Source: Argopecten irradians
Lineage: Eukaryota > Mollusca > Bivalvia > Pectinida > Pectinidae
Length of the DNA stretch: 64,000 nucleotides
NCBI RefSeq assembly: GCF_041381155.1
Contig: NC_091140.1
Coordinates: 24,518,864-24,582,863, forward strand
Direction of reading: 5' to 3'
Under the pieces are notes generated by a model that was not told the origin of the DNA, ran no database searches, and was given only the letters and a program-made list of their open reading frames with translations. How positions within the stretch are numbered: position 1 is the first letter of the stretch; each line of letters opens with the position of its first letter. This document shows, piece by piece, positions 46,151 through 59,271 of the stretch. A program made the position numbers and the translations under genes.

Positions 46151-49100
46151 CTAAAATTCTTCATGAAAAGGGTAGTCTGGATGATCCTTCCACCTTGAAC
46201 AAGAAAAGGATATTTACAAACCTTTAAAGTTAATAAATAAATGCTATTAACAATGATCTGGTTACCCAAGATAAATCCAAACATAAGGAAAGCAACTCGT
46301 ACAGGCATAAGCAAAAAGGTTTGAGATGAGCTTTTCATACAATTTTCAAGTTAACGTTTCCGCAAGATAAAAAGAAGTATTGAGGCTGTTTTTTTTCTCA
46401 TATTTTAAAATTATATAATTACTTCTGTGACATATAAGGATAAGCAACAAAATTGCAACAATTGTATAATAATTTATAAACATCATATTTAACTAGTGTT
46501 ACAGATGTTTTCAGTTTTGTTACATCCATAATGTATATATTTATATTCATACATCGATTTTCAAGTTATGGAAAAAAACGTACCAGTTGACGACAAATCT
46601 CCGTTCTCCATTCTCAAGTTCATCAATCTTTTTCATGTCCTCATCACTCAATGTAAATGAGAATATCTGCAAGCAGTCAGTTTTCAAAGAAACATAAAAA
46701 AAATTAATATTGAAGCACAATTATAAAATTATTTTAAGATAATGGGCTAAACAAGGAAAACAGCAGCAGTAAATTTACAACAAAAGCGATATCTTACACG
46801 ATTATTGACTGTCCTCACAGTTAGTAATTGTCTTGGTTCTGATCAGTATCGTGTAATATAGGTAATTGTTCTTTCATACATCGTACCTCTATGTTCTCTC
46901 TCATCCTCTTTGGGTTTTCGGATTTCGGGATCACAATCATACCCCTTTGTAGAAGGTTCCGAAGAAGAATCTGTGTACAAAAATAAAGTTATCAAAACAT
47001 AAATATAGGATCTTAAATGGGTGTTTATTTCATATGACATTTTATAAAACCAGTCTAAAAATATTCAAGTTTGCTTCCTTTGCATATGACATTCGATGAA
47101 AAAATTAAAATGTGTTGTTGGGTTTTTTTTTATATAAAACTACAACAACCTACACATATCGCAAAAAATACAGCGGAGTTCGCAATTTGGTCTCATCGTC
47201 CTCGAAATCTTGACGTCATTTTATTGTTTCAGTCTTTTTGACGAAATCACTGAATATCAGGCGGATGATATGATAAATAGTTATGAACAATCCCCAAAAA
47301 TAAAATGCTCAGCTCATGGATGATATGACAACCAATACATACATGTAACACACACGGCAGTTTAAATCTACAACTATGTTTTGCTTTATCTTGTGGTATA
47401 CAATTTGAGATTACTAAAAAGTAGAATTTTCACAATTTTATACTCGACAAAGAAGTTTCAATCAGCATCAAATTCTAACAAATCCATTCAATCTAAGAGA
47501 ATGGTTTTTAAGTAGTTATTAGTTTTTAAATGGTTCAAAACCCACAATAATCCGGAAGCAAACTTTTTAGCAAGATATGAGCAGAGATATAAAGAACATA
47601 CCGACGTCGAGAAGAAACCAATTCTTGATTAAACCCACCTGTCCTGGTGTTCGTCCATATTTTTGTGCAATATCCATAATGAGAAGATTCTCTACCAAGT
47701 TGTCTGACGATTGTACGTGACTGAAAAACGTTTTATGTTTGATAAGTACAATTAGTAGTTATCCGGGAATGGATTTGTTAAATGAACGCAAATTTAAAGC
47801 TGCATGGTTTGAGACTTGTTGTATTTTCGGCAAAGAAAAAGTATTTAGAGTGATCTATATATTTTTCTCTGCCTCTCTAAGTATTAAACTATTGATATTT
47901 ACCGACTTTTGTAAACTTCGTATTTGCAAAGTTTTTAAACAATTGAATTAAAGTATTGATTTTTAACGTGTACACATTTAAAATAGCTTTGAAGTATCCG
48001 AACTGTTCCGATCTATTCAGATCTGTACGGGTATCGCCGATGTCGGTCACTTGATGCAACTCGGTTTTCCAATATTTCCCGAAAGGTTGAAACATGGCGT
48101 TGACTGTGGCGGGTCTTTCAAAACGTGTGATATTTCATGCGATATTTACCGCTATGTCAATAGTATATTGGTGCTTTCATGAATCTGAATCATCATATAT
48201 AAGCATTCTTACATTGTATGGTTTATGAGAGTTTGTGATGTTGAATATTACAAGAAATACAACTTTAATTCATACAAATTCGAGACGATTTGTGTTTCAC
48301 TTATCGGGTTATTAAATAGTGTAAACCTACTTATATTAGCGTGCGATCGAATTTCGCTTTTTCATGACCGATTGAGTTTCGCGTTTTTCACGGCTGATAT
48401 AATTTCGCGTTTTACACGGCCAAATGGAATTAGCGAAAAATTAACTCGACGAAAATGTTTTGAAATATGATAAAAAATGGCGCCGAGAAAATAAATTAAT
48501 TGACAGTTCAAAAAGAATTTTCTAATAATTCATTAAAATCAACAAGTTTGGGTGTTTTTCTAATTCTTTTGCTAGGTTAGATAAATAATGGTTTGGTACA
48601 TTCGTTATATGTTACAGATATAGCACGACGTTTGTACTGTCGTCATGTTGCTGAAATACTTTAATTCTGCTGATCCGGCGAAGTTAGGGGATCCCAGAGG
48701 ACAGAATGCTTCCAGTAGAATATTTCTTGATTTGCAAAACTCCTGGAGTTTCTTCTGTGGTAGTCGAGCATGCGCTTCTACCTGTATTGAAACATATTCT
48801 AACACTGTAACTTATAAATGACAATTTATTCATTTGGGCCCTTTATTTCTCATGCATAAATGATGGTCTAATGATATAATTGTATTCATTATTGGCTAAA
48901 TCTCATTGAATAATTTGATGTACCGACCTCATATTTGAAACTCAAATAACGGCCATAATAACCGTTTAAGAAGTATTATACAGTGATCACCAGCCAATAT
49001 ATATATGTATCAATGATGGCCCTTTGTTGAGGTACATCTGGTGTTATATTGCCCCGGTAGAATGAATAATGACCGAGGACGTAGCACGAGATATGTATTT

Positions 49101-51987
49101 TTAATTATGCATGGGCGGTATAATACCATATAGATCGAACAAAAAGTTCTTGATTTTTATGTTATGAAGAATGTATGCAGTTTCTTTGCCAAAAGCATTT
49201 TTCCATGTATATTTGATTATTAGAAAAGCGTTGGACATAAGACGCCACCCTGAAGAACTGAACGTTTGCGTATTGGAGTTCACAAAGGAATAGTAACTCG
49301 GTGTTTCTAAAAGCACCGAGTCAATATGCTATATATTGAACGTTTTGTAACCATGCATGTATTAGCCAATGAGACTAGTTCACAAAATAATATTAACTCA
49401 GTGGTTCTAAAAATGAAAACATCGAGTCAATATGCTATATATTGAACGTCACGTAACCATATTGTGTAATGTATTAGCCAAGGAGAAAAGCACAAATAAT
49501 ATACCTGATTTATCACGGGTTGAATACGAGCAGTCTCACAAATGTAATTTAACTGCTTGGAGTTGAAGTTTGACACGCCAATAGAACGCGCCTTACCATT
49601 GTACACTGCCTCCTCCATAACCTGGAAATGTTTAAGTTTGAATTATAGAACGACAATATGGACGTCGCGTATCTCGATGGTTTTAGTATATAAACAAACT
49701 GACACGTTAAAGTATAACTTTTCAAAAAGGTGCTAGCGTTAATATCATTCTAAAGCATTATTATATCCGATCACTCTATTCTGTCGTCATCAGTGATTGT
49801 CATTGATTACTGAACGATTACACCAAAATGTCTCATAATAACGTAATCACCTTCCATGTTTCCCTTAAATCAACAGACACAGATTCCAGTTTCGGTGGAG
49901 GTGTCTCGGGGTAAGTATCCAACTCCTGTAGAACATGAAACGATTTTGTAATTATCTTAATAATTTCACATTTCTCTTATGGTTATAAAAAATATCTTAA
50001 TGAAGAAATATTTCTATATGTCTTTCTAATGTAGATTATGTATTTGATCTATTCTGTCATCTTAAATGTATTTGGTTGATTAACTCCCGAGAATAAATTG
50101 AATTGAACCAATATGACAGGGTAGTTACTCGGTAGTGACAAGATGTATGATGATATTTTAGTATTCTTCAAAACAATATGAAATGCATATAAAAATTCAA
50201 AACTATGTACACATGCTTTGCAGAATCAAATATTCGAGTAAATTTTTTCGCAGTTTACAGTTTTTAAGGTTTAAAGAATATTGATACAAATGTTCATTGA
50301 TAGTGCAATGCATATTCTGTGATATAATGTGGAAATGTTCAAATTTATGAATTGTATCAGATTGTAGTACAGGTGTGTATGCATATGTTATGTCATAATT
50401 AACAGTCTATAATTTAAAGGAAATGTCGCGTGTCGCAAGTAGAATTGACCGGACAATTGTGTATGTCTTGTAGCTATAGGAATCATGTGCTAGTGGTTAG
50501 GTTTTGGTGTAACTAAGAATAACACTGTGATTAATATTGATGTAGAGATATTATCCAACCAGGCCTATTTAAAGGCCATCGAGATCATGTATAGTTGTCA
50601 CTCCCCCCAGTGCTCTACATGAGTGCTGCGGCACACTTAGTGATACGGAATAAAGTACAGAACCAACAACTCAATGTTTGAGCTCTACTCTACATCACAC
50701 CGATTCTAAACACGATACAGAAACATCGAATCATCACAATTCGTTACTTTTCTTAATTACAAAGCACGGACATAAAAATACAACAAAATTCAAACAAGGA
50801 AACTTTCAGATACAGTTTAAAGTATAGCCTCAACCAAATTTCAAAATGAACTATTCAGAGTTCTACGTTTATATAACTGTTTTATCCTGTTAAGGAGTCT
50901 ATTTACACACTATTGTACGTACTTTTATACCACAAGGTGTATGGATAAGATAGAGGTCCACATAGTCCAGTCGGAGTCTTCTAAGGCTTTCGTCCAACAC
51001 CGGTCCTACGGCATGTCCCCTCATATAGGCTGGGTATAGCTGTAATCAAAATAACAGTATCACAAAAACAGAAATGTTCCAATGGAGAGTAGAAAAGTAT
51101 ACAGAGCAGCTATAATAACATTACAACTACACCATTTGTTTTATAGGAATGGAAGTTATAAGATAATTAGACGGACCATGCTAATTATCAGTTATGATAT
51201 GAAGCTTAATTAATAATCATATATATAAACATTCGTGTTGAGATAAAAACAATAGTTAACCTTTATATATCATCCATAGATTCTAACCAGTCACCACTGT
51301 TGCTATACTCAAGTTCGTCGCTATGTATATATAAACCAACACCAATAATTTTAATTTGTATTGCCAGCTTTAAATATATCTATCCTCCTAAACATTATCC
51401 ACTTACCTTTGTGGTTATATATACTTCGTTTCGTCTTAAGTTCGTGGAGTTCACGTATTCCTGGAGAGCTTTACCGATCGCCCTTTCATTTCCATAGAAA
51501 AATGCTGTATCTATGTGTCGGTAACCCATATCTAATGCACGCTTTATAGTCAATTCCAGATTTTCAGACGAAATCTGCAATATGTAGTTGATAGTAAAAT
51601 ATTCCCATACCGTGCTTTTATTAGAAACAATGCAAGTTACCCGTACTTAACATATTGCCTATAAAATCAAAACTTACAAGATGATATTTACATACTTTCT
51701 GTTTCCCGTTTGATCTATGATAAACCAGATGGGCAACACACCGCATACATGGGAGGTCGTCCTTACATGACCCTGGCTGTTAATAGGACGTTAAAATAAT
51801 CAAAAATTTAAAATTTGATGGTTTACAAATATTTGTAATCCCTCATTTGAAATTTATTTGCAGCACATACCATCAAGTCATTACTTTACTATCAATATGA
51901 TATAAAAGAATTTACCCTGGATGTCCCAAGAGCTACCAGAGGGATTCTCTGTCCATTGTGTAACGTTGCACATTCTACCATATCCAT
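46151..51987 (-). CDS. aldo-keto reductase, copy B, complete
   Basis: Ten exons: 51987-51916, 51574-51407, 51039-50923, 49925-49851, 49621-49505, 48781-48660, 47720-47639, 46970-46887, 46666-46584, 46193-46151. All junctions are GT-AG and in phase, giving 320 residues, normal for the AKR superfamily. A second ATG at 51981 (MVEC) is an alternative start. GYRHIDTAFFYGNE carries Asp46 and Tyr51, Lys80 ends VYITTK, and His113 lies in LYLIHTPC: the full catalytic tetrad. SIGVSNFN (161-163) contacts the nicotinamide, IPKSENPKRM (Lys267, Ser268, Arg273) binds the NADPH 2'-phosphate, and HPDYPFHEEF closes the barrel. A cytosolic NADPH-dependent reductase of aldehydes or ketones, of the aldose-reductase type; substrate unknown. 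HARLPQ replaces the usual HPYL. Confidence 0.93.
49280..49500. repeat. 106-bp tandem duplication in intron 5 of copy B
   Basis: CGAGTCAATATGCTATATAT-TGAACG recurs 106 bp apart (about 49317 and 49423), with matching CACAAA...TAACTC(G/A)GTG before it and ATGTATTAGCCAA(T/G)GAGA after it. It reaches to within about 5 bp of the exon-5 donor. Confidence 0.75.
50370..50700 (-). mobile_element. possible solo LTR (fossil)
   Basis: A 330-bp block carries a CTATTTAAAGG TATA-like box (about 50565), an AATAAA (about 50650), and TG...CA-like termini, the layout of a retrotransposon LTR. No internal retroelement sequence lies beside it. No clear target duplication was found. Strand is uncertain because the TATA-to-AATAAA order reads on the plus strand while the host gene is minus. 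Family unassigned; old. Confidence 0.25.
51722..51810 (+). mobile_element. SINE 3' fragment
   Basis: CAACACACCGCATACATGGG, AGGTCGTCCTTACATGACCC, TGGCTGTTAATAGGACGTTA then AAATAATCAAA. Same 3' part as 10745-10910 and 45310-45535. In intron 1 of copy B. Confidence 0.75.
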
Positions 51988-52090
51988 ATCATTGGAAATA
52001 TATCTGGATTAAAAACAATATATATGGTGCTAAAATATTTTGAGCAACTATCCACGGTTTGTTTCAAACTCATATTCCTGTTTGAGATTA

Positions 52091-52498
52091 ATAGAATCTT
52101 ACATGGGTCTGTCAAGTGGACAAGGCTATCTCAACCCTTGTGAAAGATTTTAGCATGTCAACCCGAGGCTTGCCGAGGGTTGACGGCCAAAAATCTTTCA
52201 CAAGGGTTGAGAAGATATCCCTATCCACTTGACAGACCCATGTAAGATTCTTTTTCTCCCATACTTATATGAAAAAGCATGGAATTTTCGTTGCTTTCCA
52301 GCATTCTCATCGCGTCATCATCAAAGCAATGTCGTTATGCGTCAAAATTTATGACGTCATCGACAATGCACTCCGCATGTATTGATGGCGACACGTTATT
52401 TTCTAGCACGTGTGAGCTTTCTTACACCCCCTGTGTAAGATAGAGTTATCTTTTCCCTAGCAACTACGGGATATCCCTGTGATGTATGAGAGAAAAAC
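52091..52498. mobile_element. hairpin element related to 859-1353
   Basis: A palindrome (about 52091-52250) has arms with ATCTTACATGGGTCTGTCAA and CAACCCTTGTGAAAGATTTT, mirrored on the right, and a loop with GTCAACCCGAGGCTTGCCGA. Then comes a module bounded by TTTTTCTCCCATAC (52248-52264) and GTATGAGAGAAAAA (52482-52496). The right arm shares ATATCCCTATCC with the element at 859-1353. Confidence 0.7.
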
Positions 52499-55400
52499 AT
52501 ATTATATGCCTGTATCATGTTTTTTTTAATTTAGGGGTAAAATCACAACACTTCCCATTGGTACAACTTGTGTAACCCGTCACGTTATTCTGGCTGTTAA
52601 TGTACACTGAATGTGGTCAAATAAAGACACATACATTATTCAATTCCATACTTTAACCAAAAGAGATAGTGAATCAATAAAAATTAAGCTTGCGGGATTG
52701 ACCACGCTAAAAACAACCTTTCTGTTGACCGACATCTCGTGATAACCATGAGCCGACTGAATATGCGAATATCAAATTGTTAAAAGCATGACATTCCTAT
52801 TTCTATTGATTCACTATCTTTTTTGCTCTCCAAAGTTTTAACGAAAATAGCATTTAATCACTTTTTCGAAAGCAAATATAGATTGAACTAACACTCGATA
52901 TTTCGATCTTATTGAGAATTTTTTAATTATGAATATTCATATTATGCATTATGGATCTATTTTTTTACTATTAAAATATTTTTAATTTAAAATAGACCGT
53001 TACATTTTCATATATACATATTACATGCTTTGATTTTTCCACTATTCTGATTGGCTTATACATTATGATCATGAGAAGGTCGATTATATAGCATATCTAC
53101 TCCCTGTCTCTCCCCCTTCTCTTCTTATTTCTTATTTACTTTTGAAACGCCGCATCCTATAGACTCCACTCCCCAAATCTGCGTCTATCTGAGTAATGTC
53201 CTAAGGATATCGTTTCCTTTTAACATGCAATATTTTTTTCAAATAAAACATGACCACAACAAATATCTAAATTGATTGTCTAATTGATAAATATCACACA
53301 ATTTTGTGTGCATTATGGCCTTAAGATGAAGTTTGCATTAACCTCATAATTTGTCCATAATTAATAGTTATTACACACTTGTATGTGCATCATGAATAAG
53401 TAAAAGATCATTTTAGTTAAAATTATAATATTTTTCAAACTATTTTTCTGTGGTATTACAAACGTATTGCTTCATAAAGCAACAGTTTTAGACATTACCG
53501 CAAAACAGCACTAATATAATCATACATCTGTAGGATTTGTAACAAAGCATCATGGACCTTAGTTCAAAAATAGTTCTTATATATACACAATATTGTAGTA
53601 GGGAGGGTTGGTTCATACATGTAACAGCTTTTTCCAAAGTGCGTTGAAATGTATCATATTAACGCAAAAATGAATGAAAACAATTTTTTTTAAAAAAATC
53701 AAAGAAAGTGATTTTAAGTTATATTTTCCCCGTAATTTTCATGCTCACGAACCAGGAAAAACTTTTAATATTGTATTCATCATGAAAAATTAACATGATT
53801 GTGAGAATCACATAACCTACATTGCAAAAGTTTTAATTTTACAAATACAAATACGAGCTGAAAATTGTTTTTAACAGTACTGCATTGTATTTACATCTAC
53901 AACTCGGTGAAACGAGTACATAACGGTCATATAATGAGGTTGTGGTCTACAATATCTTTTCGTTTCACCTTCTGACAGTGTTATGAGTAATTGTAAAGTA
54001 ATTTCTGCGTTTTTGTTTCCATAAACATACTTAAAGCATAACAAGAGTATTACAGTGCATTCATTTGGTATTGTAACTGATGTTTGGATTAATTAGTATT
54101 TTTGTAGAGAAAAAAACTTACCCGTACTACAGCAAGATAGGAAACTTCGAATGTACTTCCTAATGGATATATATTCATATACACGCATTACACTTCATGT
54201 CATGAATATCATGCATGTGATAATGATAGGCCAGCTGGGAATTTTCAAATAGATTCAACGTTACAGTTATCTTTCATAATGATATATTAATTTAATGTTA
54301 TAAATATCTTTAATGTAATACTGTAGGTAATTCTTGATTAAATATTTACATTTTCACTTCGCTCCGCTTCAATGAAACTAGTAAACTCGTTTCCCAATGA
54401 GGATGCTTGGTCACGCGCTGACCACTGACCTGCGTGAGAATACATTTTGACATTGTTTACATTTTGACCTAGTTTTACGCCGCTTCAGTTTTGAATAAAC
54501 TTTCTGCGATGTGGCCTATCGTTGCTTCACAGCGCTACAGCTAGTGTATTTGGGAAATAGCTATAATGTTGTCTGTGAAAAAGGATAATCCAAAGATGAA
54601 ATTTTCTATATGATGATTTATTACAGTCGGGTGCGGAGCGGAGAAATATCCAACTCTACACTTTCAAACCTAGGCCTAAAAGTGAATGTACATATAATAC
54701 AAAATGATAACATGCAAAACATACAGGAACAAACATGTAAAAGCACTTAGTCTACACTTGGTATACAATAGTCGCTAATTTACTGACGCAAGCGTTACCG
54801 GCATTGAGAAGTGCTCAGAAGGATTAGCTAAAGGAAAAACAGGTAAACACGTTAAAGTAATATATAACAATAAAGAAACGGCTATTATATTCAAAATGAA
54901 GCTTTGTATTTTACTTCTCAACTTAGAATATTAAGTGTGTTCGAGTAGATTAAAACAAATCAATAAACAAATGAATTATATCACAAATGTCCGAATAGGA
55001 ATCTGTCATAAACCGCGTGACAATTGTACCGAACGCAAATAGTTACAACATACAATATAAGAGTCAAAACCCACGGAATTGGAGGGTCGTTGGAAACCGC
55101 CAATATTTCGAATCGATATTTCTCTAGTTACTTTTTACAGAATTTTAAATCCAAAACTCCAGTTGACAGAGAAGTTATCACATTTCAATAAAAACAAAGA
55201 GGTCTGCCAGTGATCTGCGACTAAATCATACTTTTTAACACGTTTTATTGAGCCCCGGAAGCATGGTTCTTAAACTGCATCGCATACCATAGACACAGGG
55301 GTGTGATTTCACAACAGGTTTAGTTAATAAACATTTAAATGCCAGCTACAAATAATTACCAGACGGAAATACAACATTCAGTTACATTCCATAACAATTG

Positions 55401-55804
55401 CAATTCAGTTTTAAACGAGTTGATTATGTTTGGATACCAACTATTCAGCACTTTCACCAAAATCGTCATTTTGTTCAAAACCGGACCACTGCTAAATCGA
55501 GCAACCAGATTACACATTGACTGCACTACCAATACTGCGCAGCATTTTTTTATTCGATGCTATATTGCCACATAATAATGTGTTTATGATAACATTGTTA
55601 AAAAAACCCATTAATTCTTGTACATAGAAACAATGTTTCAAAAAGTTATTTTCGGAACTACATTTTGTGTTGCCTTGGTGACGAGAAGAACTCATACATG
55701 TACGATAACTGGTACAATGTTGCATATTGTGTAATAATCTTAAACCGAATACATATAATTTGATTTTTTTTCAACAGCGGGATTTTTAAATAAGTTAACG
55801 TAAA
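52499..55804. other. long intergenic stretch upstream of copy B
   Basis: About 3.3 kb, AT-rich, with no exon that has both splice sites and sensible composition. The 78-codon frame at 55339-55575 is judged chance. Confidence 0.5.
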
Positions 55805-55926
55805 AATAAGGATTGATTATCAATCTCGTGCAAATGTTAACAATTTCTTCGCAGTTCACCTATTTTGCACGAGATTAACTTTCTTCATCAGTCAATGCAA
55901 GCAACAAAATTGACAATCAATCCTCA
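55805..55926. repeat. nested inverted repeat
   Basis: Outer arms AAGGATTGATT and AATCAATCCT enclose inner arms ATCTCGTGCAAA and TTTGCACGAGAT. Possibly a small MITE remnant. Confidence 0.55.
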
Positions 55927-56433
55927 AGTATTTGATATCCAATATGACAGATTAATAAAAGCTTTTTCGTGATTGTTTTTTCCTTGGCCTGTTCATTTAC
56001 TTATGTATTTATGTATTTTCTGTGATATTTTTTATGGATATTTGTCACTTCTCATTTGTCAATTGATACACGACACGTTATCACCGATAAAAAATATATC
56101 ACTAAATTATTCCCAAAGAAGTTTATATATATATATTACACGTTATTTAGATAACGTGATCATCTACGTTACCAAAACGCTTTATGTTCCTTGCGCTTTG
56201 AAACAAATGCTTTGATGACAAGAATAAATTAGAATATCAATCATTAAGTATCTGGAGCCATTGAATAATGAATAAGATTCGTTTTTATTCTGAGATTCCG
56301 ACAAGGCTAATTACATCATATTAGACCTACTTCAGTATTATACGATTTTTTTTACTGAATTATGTAGTGAGTATAAGATAACTGATCTTATGTAAATCTG
56401 TTAATATAGTTTGCTCATATATATAGTTTATAT
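55927..56433. other. gene-free stretch
   Basis: AT-rich, nothing recognised. Confidence 0.4.
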
Positions 56434-58641
56434 ACATTAAAGGTTGCAACATTACACATAAAAGGTTACAACATTACACATAAAAGGTTACAACATTACA
56501 CATAAAAGGTTACAACATTACACATAAAAGGTTACAACATTACACATAAAAGGTTACAACATTACACATAAAAGGTTACAACATTACACATAAAAGGTTA
56601 CAACATTACACATAAAAGGTTACAACATTACACATAAAAGGTTACAACATTACACATAAAAGGTTACAACATTACACATAAAAGGTTACAACATTACACA
56701 TAAAAGGTTACAACATTACACATAAAAGGTTACAACATTACACATAAAAGGTTACAACATTACACATAAAAGGTTACAACATTACACATTAAATGTGTTA
56801 CAACATTACACATAAAAGGTTACAACATTACACATAAAAGGTTACAACATTGCACATAAAAGGTTACACATAGGTTACAACATTACACATAAAAGGTTAC
56901 AACATTACATATAAAAGGTTACACAACATTGCACATAAAAGGTTACAACATTACACATAAAAGGTTACAACATTACACATTAAATGTTACAACATTAACA
57001 TTAAAGGTTACAACATTACACATAAAAGGTTACAACATTACACATAAAAGGTTACAACATTACACATAAAAGGTTACAACACTGCACATAAAAGGTGACA
57101 ACATTACACATTAAATGTTGCAACATTACACATTAAATGTTACAACATTACACATAAAAGGTTACAACATTGCACATAAAAGGTTACAACATTACACATA
57201 AAAGGTTACAACATTACATATAAAAGGTTACAACATTGCACATAAAAGGTTACAACATTACACATAAAAGGTTACAACATTACACATTAAATGTTACAAC
57301 ATTACACATTAAATGTTACAACATTACACATAAAAGGTTACAACATTACACATAAAAGGTTACAACATTACACATAAAAGGTTACAACACTGCACATAAA
57401 AGGTGACAACATTACACATTAAATGTTGCAACATTACACATTAAATGTTACAACATTACACATAAAAGGTTACAACATTACACATAAAAGGTTACAACAT
57501 TACACATTAAATGTTACAACATTACACATTAAATGTTACAACATTACACATAAAAGGTTACAACATTACACATAAAAGGTTACAACTAACAGTTACAACA
57601 TTACAATTAAATGTTACAACATTACACATTAAATGTTACATTACACATAAAGTTACACATTACACATAAAGGTTACAACATTACACATAAAAGGTTACAA
57701 CATTACACATTAAATGTTACAACATTACACATAAAAGGTTACAACATTGCACATAAAAGGTTACAACATTACACATAAAAGGTTACAACATTGCACATAA
57801 AAGGTTACAACATTACACATAAAAGGTTACAACATTACACATCATAAAAGGTTACAACATTGCACATAAAAGGTTGCAACATTACACATAAAAGGTTACA
57901 ACATTACACATTAAAGGTTACAACATTACACATAAAAGGTTACAACATTACACATAAAAGGTTACAACATTACACATAAAGGTTTCAATATTACACATAA
58001 AAGGTTACAACATTACACATACAAGGTTACAACATTACACATAAAAGGTTACAACATTACACATTAAAGGTTACAACATTGCACATAAAAGGTTACAACA
58101 TTGCACATAAAAGGTTACAACATTACACATAAAAGGTTACAACATTACACATTAAAGGTTACAACATTGAACATAAAAGGTTACAACATTACACATAAAA
58201 GGTTACAACATTACACATAAAGGTTTCAACATTACACATAAAAGGTTACAACATTACACATACAAGGTTACAACATTACACATAAAAGGTTACAACATTA
58301 CACATGAAAGGTAACAACATTACACATAAAAGGTTACATCATTACACATTAAAGGTTACAACATTACACATACAAGGTTACAACATTACACATAAAAGGT
58401 TACAACATTACACATAAAAGGTAACAACATTACACATAAAAGGTTACAACGTTACACATACAAGGTTACAACATTACACATAAAAGGTTACAACATTACA
58501 CATGAAAGGTAACAACATTGCACATAAAAGGTTACAACATTACACATAAAAGGTTACAACATTACACATAAAGGTTACAACATTACACATGAAAGGTAAC
58601 AACATTGCACATAAAAGGTTACAACATTACACATAAAAGGT
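56434..58641. repeat. 22-bp satellite, about 100 units
   Basis: The unit GGTTACAACATTACACATAAAA repeats for 2.2 kb. The left third (to about 56780) is almost perfectly uniform; the rest carries variants such as TTGCACAT, TTAAATGTTACA and ACAAGG. The variant run ACTGCACATAAAAGGTGACA recurs at 57081 and 57389, exactly 14 units (308 bp) apart, so blocks have been copied as higher-order units. Most units lack frame-consistent coding. Confidence 0.97.
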
Positions 58642-59271
58642 GGATACTTGTGCTATACTTTAATAATAATTTCCACTTTATGCGACTTTGATGTTATAGT
58701 TTGTTTGGTATCAGTTAAACTCTTTATACGGATATAAGGTATGCTGCTTACAACGAGACAAGGATAATATTTAGGATGTGAATGTGGGGCTCCATTTTAC
58801 TTACATGACACAACTGTTATGACAGTATTCTCATTTTGTCTCATTTGAAGTTATTTGTGGCGTGTACCTAAACCTACTTCAAGATTAATTTTCCTTATTC
58901 TGAGTAAACCTTACTCTGTGTTAATGACAGTAACAGTATACCGTAACGAATTTATACCAGGAAGAAAATAGTAAATAGTACCTAAAGATGATATGTATTT
59001 TTATATTATATTATTCGATGTTTGAATGCTCTAACAGAGAAATGTATATATATTACATACGGAGGATAATGTAATACCCTATGGTACATGGACGACGTAT
59101 TGTAATAATAAGATACCAAAGTGGATGTGACCTTCAACGATCTCAAGAAATTGAATGTGTATTTAATGCGTCATAATGATAAAGACCTACAACATGGTCA
59201 CATATTTTTATTAGATAATTAGACAGAATAAATTAAATGACACAAAGATCCAGAAATAATCCACGATTTAG
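58642..59271. other. intergenic stretch downstream of copy C
   Basis: AT-rich, presumably including the 3' untranslated region of copy C next to 59272. No gene or repeat recognised. Confidence 0.4.

Noticed and set aside
45794-46198. 134-codon plus-strand frame
   Set aside because: It overlaps the terminal exon of AKR copy B on the opposite strand and has no splice or domain support.
54350-54660. A transposon bounded by CACTTCGCTCCGC and GTGCGGAGCGGAG
   Set aside because: The similarity of the ends is only about 10 bp and no target duplication or second copy is seen.
56434-58641. CRISPR-like array
   Set aside because: Units are contiguous 22-bp tandem repeats with no unique spacers, in an animal genome.
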